Part shown: positions 33,658 through 42,095 of the stretch, piece after piece
Numbering within the stretch: the stretch's first letter is position 1
Layout of the letters: every line of letters starts with the position of its first letter
Source: Ruminiclostridium sp.
GTDB lineage: Bacteria; Bacillota; Clostridia; Oscillospirales; Ruminococcaceae
DNA: 64,000 nt
NCBI GenBank assembly: GCA_017935365.1
Contig: JAGBHT010000038.1
Span: forward strand, 1 to 64,000
Direction: 5' to 3'
Position numbers and translations under genes: made by a program
The notes under the pieces: model-generated
What the model was told of the DNA's origin: nothing
What the model saw: the letters and a program-made list of their open reading frames with translations, nothing else
The model's database searches: none

Positions 33658-35088
33658 TCAGCCCTTGAGCTTTTCTTCAAGCATTGCCTTTATACTTGCG
33701 GGTGATGCCGCACCCTTGAGTGCCTTGTTGCACTGTCCCATAAGGAAGCCGAATACCTTTGTTTCGCCGTTTCTGTACTGTTCAACAGCCTTGGGGTTAG
33801 CCTCCATTATGCCGTTTATCGTCTTTTCAAGCAGTTCGTTGTCTTCCTTTATCCATAACTGCTGTTCCTCGGCGATAGTTTCGGGTTTCTTGCCCGATTC
33901 GATCATTTCACGCAGGATGATCTTTCTGTTATCCTTTGAGATCTTGTTTGTTTCCGCAAGCTCAATCAGCTTTGCGAGATCCTCTGCCGTGAATTTCATA
34001 TCATCAAGGTCAAGCTCTCCGAGATTGATTCTTCTCATAAGCTCAACCACTATGAACGTGCCTATTGGCTTGGGGTTATTATATGCCTTTACCGCATTTT
34101 CAAACAGGTCGCTGACACGCTTTGAATCTGTCAGCACCTTAGCGTCTGCCGCCGAAATACCGTACTCGCCTGTGTAGCGTGCTACTCTCTGCTCGGGCAT
34201 TTCGGGAATGTCAGCCTTGATAGCCGCAAGCTCTTCTTCTGTGAAGATTATCGGCGGTATATCGGGATCGGGGAAGTAACGGTAGTCATGAGCGTCTTCC
34301 TTTGAACGAAGCGAGCTTGTTTCGCCCGTAGCGTCATTGAAGTGAAGCGTTTCCTGTACTACTCTTTCGCCGTTCTCGATAAGCTCTGTCTGGCGGTATA
34401 TCTCATATTCGATAGCTCTCTGTATAGCCTTTGTGGAGTTGAGGTTCTTGACCTCCGTTCTTGTTCCGAGCTTGTCTGAATCCTTTTCGGCAAGCGAAAT
34501 ATTGACGTCGCATCTCATCGAACCCTGTTCAAGCTTACCGTCGCAAACGCCTGCATACTGGAGCATAAGTCTTATCTTTTCAAAGAACGCTATGACCTCT
34601 GCGGCTGAATGGAAATCAGGCTCGGTCACTATCTCGATAAGCGGAATACCGCAACGGTTGTAGTCTGCAAGGCTGACACGCTCGATATCGTCATGAACGA
34701 GCTTACCTGCGTCCTCTTCAAGGTGTATACGGTTTATTCTCATCGTCTTCTGCTCACCGTCAACCGTTACGTCAACGTGACCGCCGAGACACACGGGACG
34801 GGGCATCTGCGATATCTGATATGCTTTAGGTAGATCAGGATAGAAATAGTTTTTTCTGTCCCACTTCGTAAAGCGTGATATTTCGCAGTTCATGATGTAG
34901 CCTGCTTTTATAATGTACTCAACAGCCTTTGCGTTAAGTACGGGGAGCGTTCCGGGAAGACCGGAGCAGACAGGACAGCATCTTGAGTTGGGCTCACCGC
35001 CGAACTCAGCCGAGCAGGTGCAGAATACCTTTGAGTTTGTCAGAAGCTCTGCGTGTATTTCAAGTCCTATGGTAGGATATAATTTCAT
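33658..35088 (-). CDS. gatB: Asp/Glu-tRNA(Asn/Gln) amidotransferase subunit B
   Basis: The tRNA-binding and kinase-like subunit of GatCAB. 476 residues with YPTIGLEIHAELLT at the start, a zinc-type CTCSAEFGGEPNSRCCPVC cluster, NYFYPDLPKAYQISQ, RCDVNISL and EVKNLNS, then the C-terminal YqeY-like tail domain ending near CNKALKGAASP. 19 bases downstream of gatA. Confidence 0.97.
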   Translation of the reverse strand: MKLYPTIGLEIHAELLTNSKVFCTCSAEFGGEPNSRCCPVCSGLPGTLPVLNAKAVEYIIKAGYIMNCEISRFTKWDRKNYFYPDLPKAYQISQMPRPVCLGGHVDVTVDGEQKTMRINRIHLEEDAGKLVHDDIERVSLADYNRCGIPLIEIVTEPDFHSAAEVIAFFEKIRLMLQYAGVCDGKLEQGSMRCDVNISLAEKDSDKLGTRTEVKNLNSTKAIQRAIEYEIYRQTELIENGERVVQETLHFNDATGETSSLRSKEDAHDYRYFPDPDIPPIIFTEEELAAIKADIPEMPEQRVARYTGEYGISAADAKVLTDSKRVSDLFENAVKAYNNPKPIGTFIVVELMRRINLGELDLDDMKFTAEDLAKLIELAETNKISKDNRKIILREMIESGKKPETIAEEQQLWIKEDNELLEKTINGIMEANPKAVEQYRNGETKVFGFLMGQCNKALKGAASPASIKAMLEEKLKG

Positions 35089-35107
35089 GTGTTGTTACCG
35101 TCCCTTC

Positions 35108-36556
35108 TCAAACCTCGCTGTAACGTCTGTCAAACGTCTTTTCAAAAGCGTCTGCCGTCTGTATCAGCGTAGCCTCGTCCCACTTTCTGCCGACAAGCGA
35201 CATACCTATCGGCATGCCGTCTGCGTTATATCCGCAGGGTACCGATATTGCAGGGAGCGATGCAATGTTTACGGTTACGGTGCATATATCCGCAAGATAC
35301 ATCTTTACGGGATCGGTTTCCTGCTCGCCTATCTTATATGCCACTGTGGGAGCTGTAGGCGTCAGGATAACATCCGCATTCTCGAATATCTCATTATATT
35401 CCTTTATGATCTGCTGTTTGAGTGCCAGCGCCTTTAAATAGTATGCGTCATAGTAACCGCTTGAAAGCGCATAGTTACCGAGAAGTATACGGCGCTTTAC
35501 CTCATCGCCGAATCCTCTTGTACGGCTGTCGCGGATCATCTCGTCAAATGTTCTGCCCTCGCCTCTCAGTCCGTATTTGATACCGTCAAATCTTGAAAGG
35601 TTGGAAGCCGCCTCAGCACTTGCCACAAGGTAGTAAGCCGATACAGCGTACTTAAGGCTCTTCATTGAGCAGTCAACCAGTGTTGCGCCCATTTCTTCAT
35701 ATTTCTTTGCCGCCGCAAGAACCGCGCTCTTTACTTCATCGTCTGTGCTGTCAGCGAAAAATTCCTTCGGAAGAGCTATCTTCATGCCCTTTATATCCTT
35801 GCCGACCTTAGCGTTGAAGTCCTCGACAGGCTTGTTTGCGCTTGTTGCGTCACGGCTGTCCTTACCGCAGATAACGTTAAGTATCGTACCGCAGTCAACC
35901 GCATTGTTTGCGATAGGACCTATCTGGTCAAGCGAGCTTGCGAAAGCTACCAGACCATAACGTGATACTCTGCCGTATGTCGGCTTAAGACCTGTAACAC
36001 CGCAGAATGAAGCAGGCTGTCTTATAGATCCGCCTGTATCGCTGCCGAGTGCCGCAGGTGCGATGCCTGCCGATACAACAGCTGCAGAACCGCCGCTTGA
36101 ACCGCCGGGAACACGGGTCAGATCAAACGGGTTTCTTGTCTTTGCGAATGCGCTTGTCTGTGTAGAACCGCCCATTGCAAATTCATCCATGCTTGTCTTG
36201 CCGAGAAGCACATAATTCTCAGCCTTCAGCTTTTCTATTACGTTGGCATCATAAGGCGGAACAAAGTTTTCAAGCATTTTTGATGCGCAGGTAGTTCTTA
36301 TTCCGTCTGTGCATATATTATCCTTTACTGCAAGCGGTATACCGGTGAGTGCCTTTGCCTCGCCCTTGTCTATGATCTCCTGTGCCTTCTCGGCATTTTT
36401 CAGCGCCTCGTCATCGGTCACTGTGATATAGCCGAGTACATCGGGGTTTTTGGCCTTTATGCTGTCTGTGTATTCCTTGCAAAGCTCTACGGCGCTTATC
36501 TGCTTTGTGTCGAGCATTTCACGCAGAGAACCAAGTGTCTGTTTTTTAAGCTCCAT
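35108..36556 (-). CDS. gatA: Asp/Glu-tRNA(Asn/Gln) amidotransferase subunit A
   Basis: The glutaminase subunit of GatCAB, amidase-signature family, 482 residues. The Ser-cisSer-Lys triad is visible: Lys in PLAVKDNIC, and the two Ser in PGGSSGGSAAVVSAG and GSDTGGSIRQPASFCG. It releases ammonia from glutamine to amidate Asp- or Glu-tRNA. AAAGGAT precedes the start. It lies between gatC and gatB. Confidence 0.97.
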   Translation of the reverse strand: MELKKQTLGSLREMLDTKQISAVELCKEYTDSIKAKNPDVLGYITVTDDEALKNAEKAQEIIDKGEAKALTGIPLAVKDNICTDGIRTTCASKMLENFVPPYDANVIEKLKAENYVLLGKTSMDEFAMGGSTQTSAFAKTRNPFDLTRVPGGSSGGSAAVVSAGIAPAALGSDTGGSIRQPASFCGVTGLKPTYGRVSRYGLVAFASSLDQIGPIANNAVDCGTILNVICGKDSRDATSANKPVEDFNAKVGKDIKGMKIALPKEFFADSTDDEVKSAVLAAAKKYEEMGATLVDCSMKSLKYAVSAYYLVASAEAASNLSRFDGIKYGLRGEGRTFDEMIRDSRTRGFGDEVKRRILLGNYALSSGYYDAYYLKALALKQQIIKEYNEIFENADVILTPTAPTVAYKIGEQETDPVKMYLADICTVTVNIASLPAISVPCGYNADGMPIGMSLVGRKWDEATLIQTADAFEKTFDRRYSEV

Positions 36557-36583
36557 TATTCTCTTTATCCTTTCAGCTCGTTA

Positions 36584-36862
36584 TCAGTCTACCATCTTCG
36601 GAACCACATAGCAGTTTCCGCTGGGCTGTGTGTTGCTGAGCAGCTTCTCTGTCGGGAATGAAGGCTTTGCAACGTCTTTTCTTACCTCGTCATAGCTTAT
36701 GCTGTTATTATCCTTTGTATCATCGTAAACTACGTCAAATTCCTTTACGGTGTCCATAAGCTCGATTATTGCGCTCATCTCGCCCATTACTTTCTCTTTA
36801 CTCTCATCGGTATAATTGAGCTTGCTCAGATTACACAGATGGTCAATGGTCTTTATATCCAT
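36584..36862 (-). CDS. gatC: Asp/Glu-tRNA(Asn/Gln) amidotransferase subunit C
   Basis: 92-residue subunit that wraps and stabilises GatA. It begins MDIKTIDHLCNLSKL and contains the conserved MSAIIELMDTVKEFD helix and a C-terminal NCYVVPKMVD. First gene of the gatC-gatA-gatB-aspS operon. Confidence 0.92.
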   Translation of the reverse strand: MDIKTIDHLCNLSKLNYTDESKEKVMGEMSAIIELMDTVKEFDVVYDDTKDNNSISYDEVRKDVAKPSFPTEKLLSNTQPSGNCYVVPKMVD

Positions 36863-36942
36863 TATGCCGTCATTCCTTTCCTTCGGGCGTTTTCTGCCAA
36901 CAAGGGCAGAACCTACTGACCCATTATAGTTATACTTTAACT

Positions 36943-36971
36943 ATTATACAACATTGCGAGCCTATTTGCAA
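36943..36971 (-). promoter_or_regulatory. Promoter of the gatCAB-aspS operon
   Basis: Minus-strand TTGCAA (36966-36971), 17 bases, TATAAT (36943-36948). The leader has a small hairpin TTCTGCC/GGCAGAA (36893-36912). Bases 36972-37090 show nothing recognisable. Confidence 0.75.
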
Positions 36972-37095
36972 GCGTTAGAGGGTAAAAAACTGTGGTTAAA
37001 CCATAAAACGCTTTGCCCATATCATACAAGCCGATCAATTTCCATAATATGTTTTTTGAATTGTTTTATCTAATTTTGCCTACGCTTGTAAAAAT

Positions 37096-37136
37096 ATACG
37101 CATCTAAATCTTTCAGTTTTAGATGCGTATATTTTT
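37096..37136. terminator. Bidirectional terminator downstream of the ATPase gene
   Basis: Perfect 13-base arms ATACGCATCTAAA and complement, with ATTTTT on the plus side and TATTTTT on the minus side. Confidence 0.75.
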
Positions 37137-37187
37137 ATATGCTATTTAATATAAATGTTCGGCTTATGTTTTGCTCAAAAATCAAAA

Positions 37188-38648
37188 CTAAATTTCACCA
37201 TCTATAGATAAATTATCATAGATATAGCTTCCGCCATCAGGATATAACGCCCATCTAAATGCAGGGTGTACTTCCCATTGATATCCGAAATCGACAAATG
37301 AATTTGAAAGATATTTGTTATCTTCGAAATATTTCCGATCAATCCTGTTTCCGTCATCTTCCATCTTTTTTCTTGCAACAATAAAATTGATTTTGTAAAG
37401 AAAGGCGGCTAATTCATCTTCCTTGGCAATTTTCCCATTCGTAAAACAAAAAGGGGTGCCATCTGTAATTATACCAATCTTTTTTATCAATTCTTCCGTG
37501 GTATAAATAAATTCATCTTTTGTTCGTCTTTCTCTATTACTTGGCTTCATACCCATGATTAATCGCTGAATATCCGGCAATTCAGACTTGTATTCATTCA
37601 CCGTATCCTGTATTCTTTCTTGAGAATACATATCAAAATTATCAAGCAAATCCTCTGTTGTGATTACATCATGACCATGCTCATAAGCTGTTCTCGCAGC
37701 CATTGAACATATTTTAACTAGGTCTCTCGGTCTTCTTCTAATCATTGATGCTAACACTTTATAAGTTGGAACATTAGACCACTTACCAATTCCATGGAAA
37801 TTATCTTCAAGTATACCGTCGTAATATTTTGCTATTTCAAATTGAGGTTTTTTCATGAGTTGACGTTCATTGATTTTTTCTTTTTTAAACGTTATAATTC
37901 GTTTTGCTAGCATTACAAGCAATTGATGCTGAGTCCAAATGTACCATATAACATTTCCTTCTATTTTATCTGTAGATTCATCAGAAGTTCTTACAAGAAA
38001 ATATACATCCGACCTCAAACTAATTCTAATACAAAGCCCACAATTATCGCTTGTCAAGTCCCGAGTTGCATTAATCAAAGTAGATATTCTTCGGATGCTA
38101 TCTTCTGATCCGTTCCAGCCACGATCTAAATCATCAATATATACGAATATTTTTTTATCTTTTAAGAACTTCCTTATTATCACATTTTGAGCCGATTGAA
38201 AAGATACATCTTCAAATTTGCCATTAAACATATCAGCAAGCTTAGAGATAAACTTACCTGTATATCCCACAATTTTACTAATCGTATTTTTTTCAACTTC
38301 AATTTCTAAATTCTCTAAAATTTTGTATGTAATTATTTGTAATAAGCCTTTTTTCCAAGCATTTATTTGCTCTAGAAAATTTCCGTCTGTTTTAGCTATA
38401 TCCATAATATCATCTGGTTTAATCCAAACTGCGATATTTTTTTCTGACATATTCTCGAGGTAAGAAACTTTAAAAGTTGCCGATTTTCCAATTCCTTTAT
38501 GCCCCACCATAATTCTTAAAGGCATATCATTATGAATTTTGTTGTAAATATCACTTTTGAAATAGTATTCTTTAAGCCTTAAAACATTTTCATCTTCTGC
38601 AGCCTCACATCCGAAAATTTTGTTAATATTCTCTTCCGTAAATTTCAT
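37188..38648 (-). CDS. P-loop ATPase, Sll1717-like, candidate defence protein
   Basis: 486 residues from the Met at 38648, which follows GGAGG at 6 bases. Walker A is GHKGIGKSA (49-57) and Walker B is IFVYIDDLDRGW (about 167-178), with a following sensor-like segment CGLCIRISLRSDVYFLV and a winged-helix-like region (VLASMIRRRPRDLVKIC). This order fits the Sll1717-type STAND/KAP-related ATPases, some of which are found in phage-defence islands. It is conspicuously A+T-rich beside its neighbours, monocistronic, and flanked by repeats and an ncRNA copy, all signs of transfer. Its partner or target is not visible, so the defence role is inference. Confidence 0.65.
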   Translation of the reverse strand: MKFTEENINKIFGCEAAEDENVLRLKEYYFKSDIYNKIHNDMPLRIMVGHKGIGKSATFKVSYLENMSEKNIAVWIKPDDIMDIAKTDGNFLEQINAWKKGLLQIITYKILENLEIEVEKNTISKIVGYTGKFISKLADMFNGKFEDVSFQSAQNVIIRKFLKDKKIFVYIDDLDRGWNGSEDSIRRISTLINATRDLTSDNCGLCIRISLRSDVYFLVRTSDESTDKIEGNVIWYIWTQHQLLVMLAKRIITFKKEKINERQLMKKPQFEIAKYYDGILEDNFHGIGKWSNVPTYKVLASMIRRRPRDLVKICSMAARTAYEHGHDVITTEDLLDNFDMYSQERIQDTVNEYKSELPDIQRLIMGMKPSNRERRTKDEFIYTTEELIKKIGIITDGTPFCFTNGKIAKEDELAAFLYKINFIVARKKMEDDGNRIDRKYFEDNKYLSNSFVDFGYQWEVHPAFRWALYPDGGSYIYDNLSIDGEI

Positions 38649-38814
38649 TATCATCCTCCAAATTAGCTTACCTGTATAATTCAATTTAATATATTAATAT
38701 TATATCATATTTTGTTACCAATGTCAACACGCTCCTACTAAATCAAAATTATAGAATATTTTCTATTATTTGATGGCAAACCACGTTGCAAAAATATCTG
38801 TTTTTTATAATTGC

Positions 38815-39001
38815 AAGAACTCCCCCGACTTATCATCGGGGGAGTTCCTGCTTATTGATCGAGGGGATGTATATAAACTTTCGTTGTACTTAGCCGGAGC
38901 GGTATCGCATCTGCGGTAACTGCGCCCCTATAATAGTACCGCCTGAGCGGTTATCAAGGCACTCGCCTTATCGCCGTCGGAAATCCTTTTCCTCTGACTA
39001 T
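38815..39001 (-). ncRNA. Unidentified structured RNA, copy 2
   Basis: Minus-strand -10 box TATAAT (39008-39013), then AGTCAGAGGAAAAGGATTTC, hairpins AAGGCGAGTGCCTT and ACCGCTCAGGCGGT, the conserved block GGCTAAGTACAACGAAAGTT, CCCCTC complementary to the 5' GAGG, and a terminator AACTCCCCCGA/TCGGGGGAGTT with TTCTTGC (38815-38848). It shares both ends with copy 1 (19462-19672), but its internal hairpins differ in sequence while keeping the ability to pair. Promoter and terminator make it an independent transcript. Family not recognised. Confidence 0.6.
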
Positions 39002-39073
39002 GGTTAAATTATAACGCCTGTTTGTTAATTGAATAATAACTGAGGGTGAAAAAATTATGAAAAGAAGAAATCT

Positions 39074-39249
39074 TCAGCGTGTTGAAAAAGTATGTTTTTT
39101 CAAGAAAAGTGCTTGTTCTCAATCCCTATCCCCAAACCCCTTTCCCCGGGAAAGGGGCTATATTACTGGGGCTACCGCCCCTAGACCCTGTCGGGGGCTA
39201 CGCCCCTGCGACCCCATTTTTAAATAATCAAGAGGTTTATCGACAATCT
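39074..39249 (+). repeat. Dispersed GC-rich element (family 2), copy 1
   Basis: Core 39120-39222 reads AATCCCTATCCCCAAACCCC, then a CCTTTCCCCGGGAAAGG stem, GGGGCTACCGCCCC and GGGGGCTACGCCCCT hairpins, ending CCCCATTTTTAA. Copies 2 (42942) and 3 (62121) have the same order. The outer ends (GTGTTGAAAAAGT and GGTTTATCGACA) are degenerate inverted repeats. It lies just upstream of the gntR promoter. Confidence 0.65.
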
Positions 39250-39283
39250 AGAACAAATTCCCCGACTTTTTTCATTTTCCCTT

Positions 39284-39312
39284 TTGACAAATCGCCTGTA
39301 TCAGTATATACT
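39284..39312 (+). promoter_or_regulatory. Promoter of the gntR-ABC transporter operon
   Basis: TTGACA (39284-39289), 17 bases, TATACT (39307-39312). Confidence 0.85.
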
Positions 39313-39357
39313 GTATATATAACACATAAACAGTTTGATCACCTGTTATGTGACGTG
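39302..39357. promoter_or_regulatory. Candidate GntR operators
   Basis: A perfect 12-base palindrome CAGTATATACTG (39302-39313) covers the -10 box. Downstream CACATAAACAG and CTGTTATGTG form an inverted repeat (about 39324-39353). Both are placed for autorepression by the first gene, as in YtrA-type systems. Confidence 0.5.
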
Positions 39358-39384
39358 AGCTTACGAATATGAAAAGGAGGAAAT

Positions 39385-39753
39385 ATGAAAATTCTTCTTA
39401 ATTCCGATATTCCGATATACAAGCAGATTTCAGCCGATTTCAAGGAACGTATTATGAACGGCTCGATACCTGCCGGGGAATATCTTCCCTCGATAAGAGG
39501 ACTTGCGAAAGAACTTAAAATCAGCGTAATAACCACTATGAAGGCATATGAGGAACTTTGCTCGGAGGGGCTTGTCAGCGCAGTTCAGGGCAAGGGCTAT
39601 ATAGTCAACGCTCAGGACACGGGTATGATAAAGGAGCAGTATATGCGCCTTCTTGAACAGCATCTGCAGGATGCACTCGACTGTGCAAGGCTTGTGGGGC
39701 TATCCGTTGACGAGGTATGCGAGGTGCTGAAAACACTCGGCAGTATTGAATGA
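39385..39753 (+). CDS. GntR-family transcriptional regulator (YtrA subfamily)
   Basis: 122 residues: winged-helix domain at about 8-75 (PIYKQISADFKERIMNG, LPSIRGLAKELKISVITT, YEELCSEGLVSAVQGKGYIV) and a short C-terminal helical tail without a ligand domain, as in YtrA-type repressors that control ABC transporters. AAGGAGG precedes it. It is followed directly by an ABC transporter ATPase and two permeases. Confidence 0.9.
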   Translation: MKILLNSDIPIYKQISADFKERIMNGSIPAGEYLPSIRGLAKELKISVITTMKAYEELCSEGLVSAVQGKGYIVNAQDTGMIKEQYMRLLEQHLQDALDCARLVGLSVDEVCEVLKTLGSIE

Positions 39754-39773
39754 TTCATCTAAAAGGAGATAAT

Positions 39774-40676
39774 ATGGAAGAGGTAATCAAGGTAAGTAAT
39801 CTTACCAGAAAATATAAAGATTTTTCGCTGGGTCCTGTTGACCTTTCATTTCCGAAAGGCTTCGCAACGGCGCTTATCGGTGCAAACGGCGCAGGAAAAA
39901 CAACACTTATGGATATAATATGCGGCATCACCGCAAAGACAGACGGCACAGTAACATATTTCGGAGAAACCGACAATGCCGACAGCGGCAATATCAAAGA
40001 GCGCATCGGCTACTGTGCATCGCAGGCGATGTTCCCGGCTAACTGGAAGGTGAGGGATATTGCACTTTCTATGAGCTTTGCATTCGATAAATTCAGCAAG
40101 GACAGATTTTATTCACTTCTCGGTGAGCTTGGCGTTACCGATGAGAAAAACAGTAAAAAGCCTTTATCAAGTATGTCGGACGGTATGAAGATGAGAGTGT
40201 TCTTGGCGTCGGCTTTTGCAAGAGATACCGATTTACTGGTGCTTGACGAGCCGGGTTCATCGCTCGATCCGCTTATGCGTGACAGGCTGTGCGACCGCTT
40301 CCGTGACTATATAGACAGCGGTAACGGCGAAAGGAGTATAATCTTCTCAACCCACAACATAGCCGATATGGAAAATGCCGCAGACTATGTAATATTTATG
40401 GATAACGGCAAGGTAGTCGAGCAGGGCTTCACAGAGGACTTAAAGGACAAGTATATTGTTGTGAGTGCCGAGCCCGAAAGCCTTGACAAAATATCGCCGC
40501 TTCTGCTCTGCTCTTCTCATTCATCGTCCACAGCAACAGGTCTTGCCTTAGCCGAAAACAAGCTGAAACTCGAAGCACTGGGTACTGTTACGGAACGTCC
40601 TACATTAAGCCAACTCAGCATTGACCTTATGAAGATTGCGGAAGAAAAACGCCTTGCTCTTAAAAAGGAGGCATAA
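39774..40676 (+). CDS. ABC transporter ATP-binding protein
   Basis: 300 residues. Walker A GANGAGKTT (36-44), a signature region that reads SSMSDGMKMR rather than LSGGQ, Walker B DLLVLDEPGSSLD, and switch His in FSTHN. Degenerate signatures are common in ABC-2 type exporters paired with YtrA-like regulators. Met at 39774 is preferred since AAAAGGAG lies 6 bases before; an upstream ATG overlaps the gntR stop. Substrate unknown. Confidence 0.92.
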   Translation: MEEVIKVSNLTRKYKDFSLGPVDLSFPKGFATALIGANGAGKTTLMDIICGITAKTDGTVTYFGETDNADSGNIKERIGYCASQAMFPANWKVRDIALSMSFAFDKFSKDRFYSLLGELGVTDEKNSKKPLSSMSDGMKMRVFLASAFARDTDLLVLDEPGSSLDPLMRDRLCDRFRDYIDSGNGERSIIFSTHNIADMENAADYVIFMDNGKVVEQGFTEDLKDKYIVVSAEPESLDKISPLLLCSSHSSSTATGLALAENKLKLEALGTVTERPTLSQLSIDLMKIAEEKRLALKKEA

Positions 40677-40678
40677 GT

Positions 40679-41386
40679 ATGATGAAATCGGTACGCTTAT
40701 TCAACGCAAACACGCTGTTCAAGGTTTCCCTCATTATGATTGTTATGGTTGCGGCAATATATGTTATAGGCTTCTTAGTCGGCTCTGCCGCAGGAAAAAG
40801 CGACAAAGAAAACACAGACGACAGCGCAGCAGTCGCAGAGGAAAATGGCGATATTGCATATTCCGCCCTTAACACAGTGTGCTGTGTTATCGGCTTTGCA
40901 GGTGCGCTATTAATAAACGGCAACGCCATAAACCTTTACTATAAGGTTGACGGCAGTAAGTACGCAAGGACGATAAAGCACGGCGGAGAAAAGTTCTGCA
41001 AGTCGCTTGCCGGCTCGGTTCTGATCACGTCTGTTACTGCGATAGCCGCACCGCTTGTGCTAGGAATCTTCACGATCGCCACCGGTGAATTTGAACTGAG
41101 AGGTCTGCTGCCTATGGTACTGTTTTCGCTGGGTGCGTCGCTGTTGTCCGGCATTTTGATAAGACCGCTGATATCAACGAGATCTGCCAATGCGAGGTCT
41201 TTTCTTCTCCTGATATCAATGCTTGTCGCATTTTTTATTATGACCTCTGTAACAACGGCGGTAAGCCATATAAGCTACACCGCTACACTTATCATGAGCA
41301 TTGTAATGACGATGGTCGGAGCTGTCGGAACGGCAGTTTCTACAGCGTCCGCCTGCCGTTATATCAAGGAAAACTGGCAGTTCTGA
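40679..41386 (+). CDS. ABC transporter membrane protein (permease 1)
   Basis: 235 residues with about six hydrophobic segments (near 14-36, 63-85, 110-130, 140-160, 175-195, 205-225). A charged KSDKENTDD loop lies after the first. It starts 3 bases after the ATPase stop with AAAAGGAGG just ahead. It has no recognisable named domain beyond an ABC-2 exporter layout. It and the next gene likely form the membrane part of one transporter. Confidence 0.75.
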   Translation: MMKSVRLFNANTLFKVSLIMIVMVAAIYVIGFLVGSAAGKSDKENTDDSAAVAEENGDIAYSALNTVCCVIGFAGALLINGNAINLYYKVDGSKYARTIKHGGEKFCKSLAGSVLITSVTAIAAPLVLGIFTIATGEFELRGLLPMVLFSLGASLLSGILIRPLISTRSANARSFLLLISMLVAFFIMTSVTTAVSHISYTATLIMSIVMTMVGAVGTAVSTASACRYIKENWQF

Positions 41387-41405
41387 GGATTTATAAGGAG
41401 AGTAT

Positions 41406-42095
41406 ATGAAAGATTTTCTTTTATCGCTGAAATTCATTCTAAAGCGTGTTTTCAGGCTTACCGGCACCAATATAGCATGGCTTATCGCCACCGCTTTTAT
41501 TGTTGTGATAGGAACAATCGCAATGGCTCTTGAGCCTGTTGCAAGAGGTGATTATGACTATCAGTTTTATCTGATGATGCTACCATTCCTGTCGGTTTTC
41601 CTGTCTTTCGGACTATCGTCGGTCTATTCGGACGTTTATGCAAGCGTCTATATCCGCACAAGCAGGCTGTACAAGTGCCTGCGGACGAGGGCGGTACAGG
41701 TATTTATGCTGATTTTCGACGTTGCGGCTCTAATACCGGCGGTTATAGTTACCGCTGTTGCAAACCCTGCCGCCCTGCCCGACTTTATACTTATATCGGC
41801 GATCGTAATCGGTATCAGTCTGCCGCTTTCATCGGCTTATTTCCTGATGTGGATGGTCTTCTGCGGATACTCGATATTCAACTTATTATCGGGCTTTTTC
41901 GGGGATGGATATATGGCGGATGGCTTTGCGCTTATGCCCGCTGAGCTTACCGACAGTCTGCCTGTTGCCGGGTTACTCGCAGTAGCGATACTGCTTGCGG
42001 GACTTGTGTTGTCATTCGTAATAGCAGATATAATATTCCGCATAAGAAAGCGCCCTCAGGGCAGACAGATGCTGAAAGGAGAGACGCAGGCATGA
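41406..42095 (+). CDS. ABC transporter membrane protein (permease 2)
   Basis: 229 residues with about six hydrophobic segments (near 18-38, 53-72, 95-118, 125-148, 150-165, 185-208) and a basic C-terminal tail (RIRKRPQGRQ). AAGGAG precedes the start. Its stop overlaps the next gene by four bases (ATGA), so the hydrolase is coupled to the transporter operon. Confidence 0.75.
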   Translation: MKDFLLSLKFILKRVFRLTGTNIAWLIATAFIVVIGTIAMALEPVARGDYDYQFYLMMLPFLSVFLSFGLSSVYSDVYASVYIRTSRLYKCLRTRAVQVFMLIFDVAALIPAVIVTAVANPAALPDFILISAIVIGISLPLSSAYFLMWMVFCGYSIFNLLSGFFGDGYMADGFALMPAELTDSLPVAGLLAVAILLAGLVLSFVIADIIFRIRKRPQGRQMLKGETQA

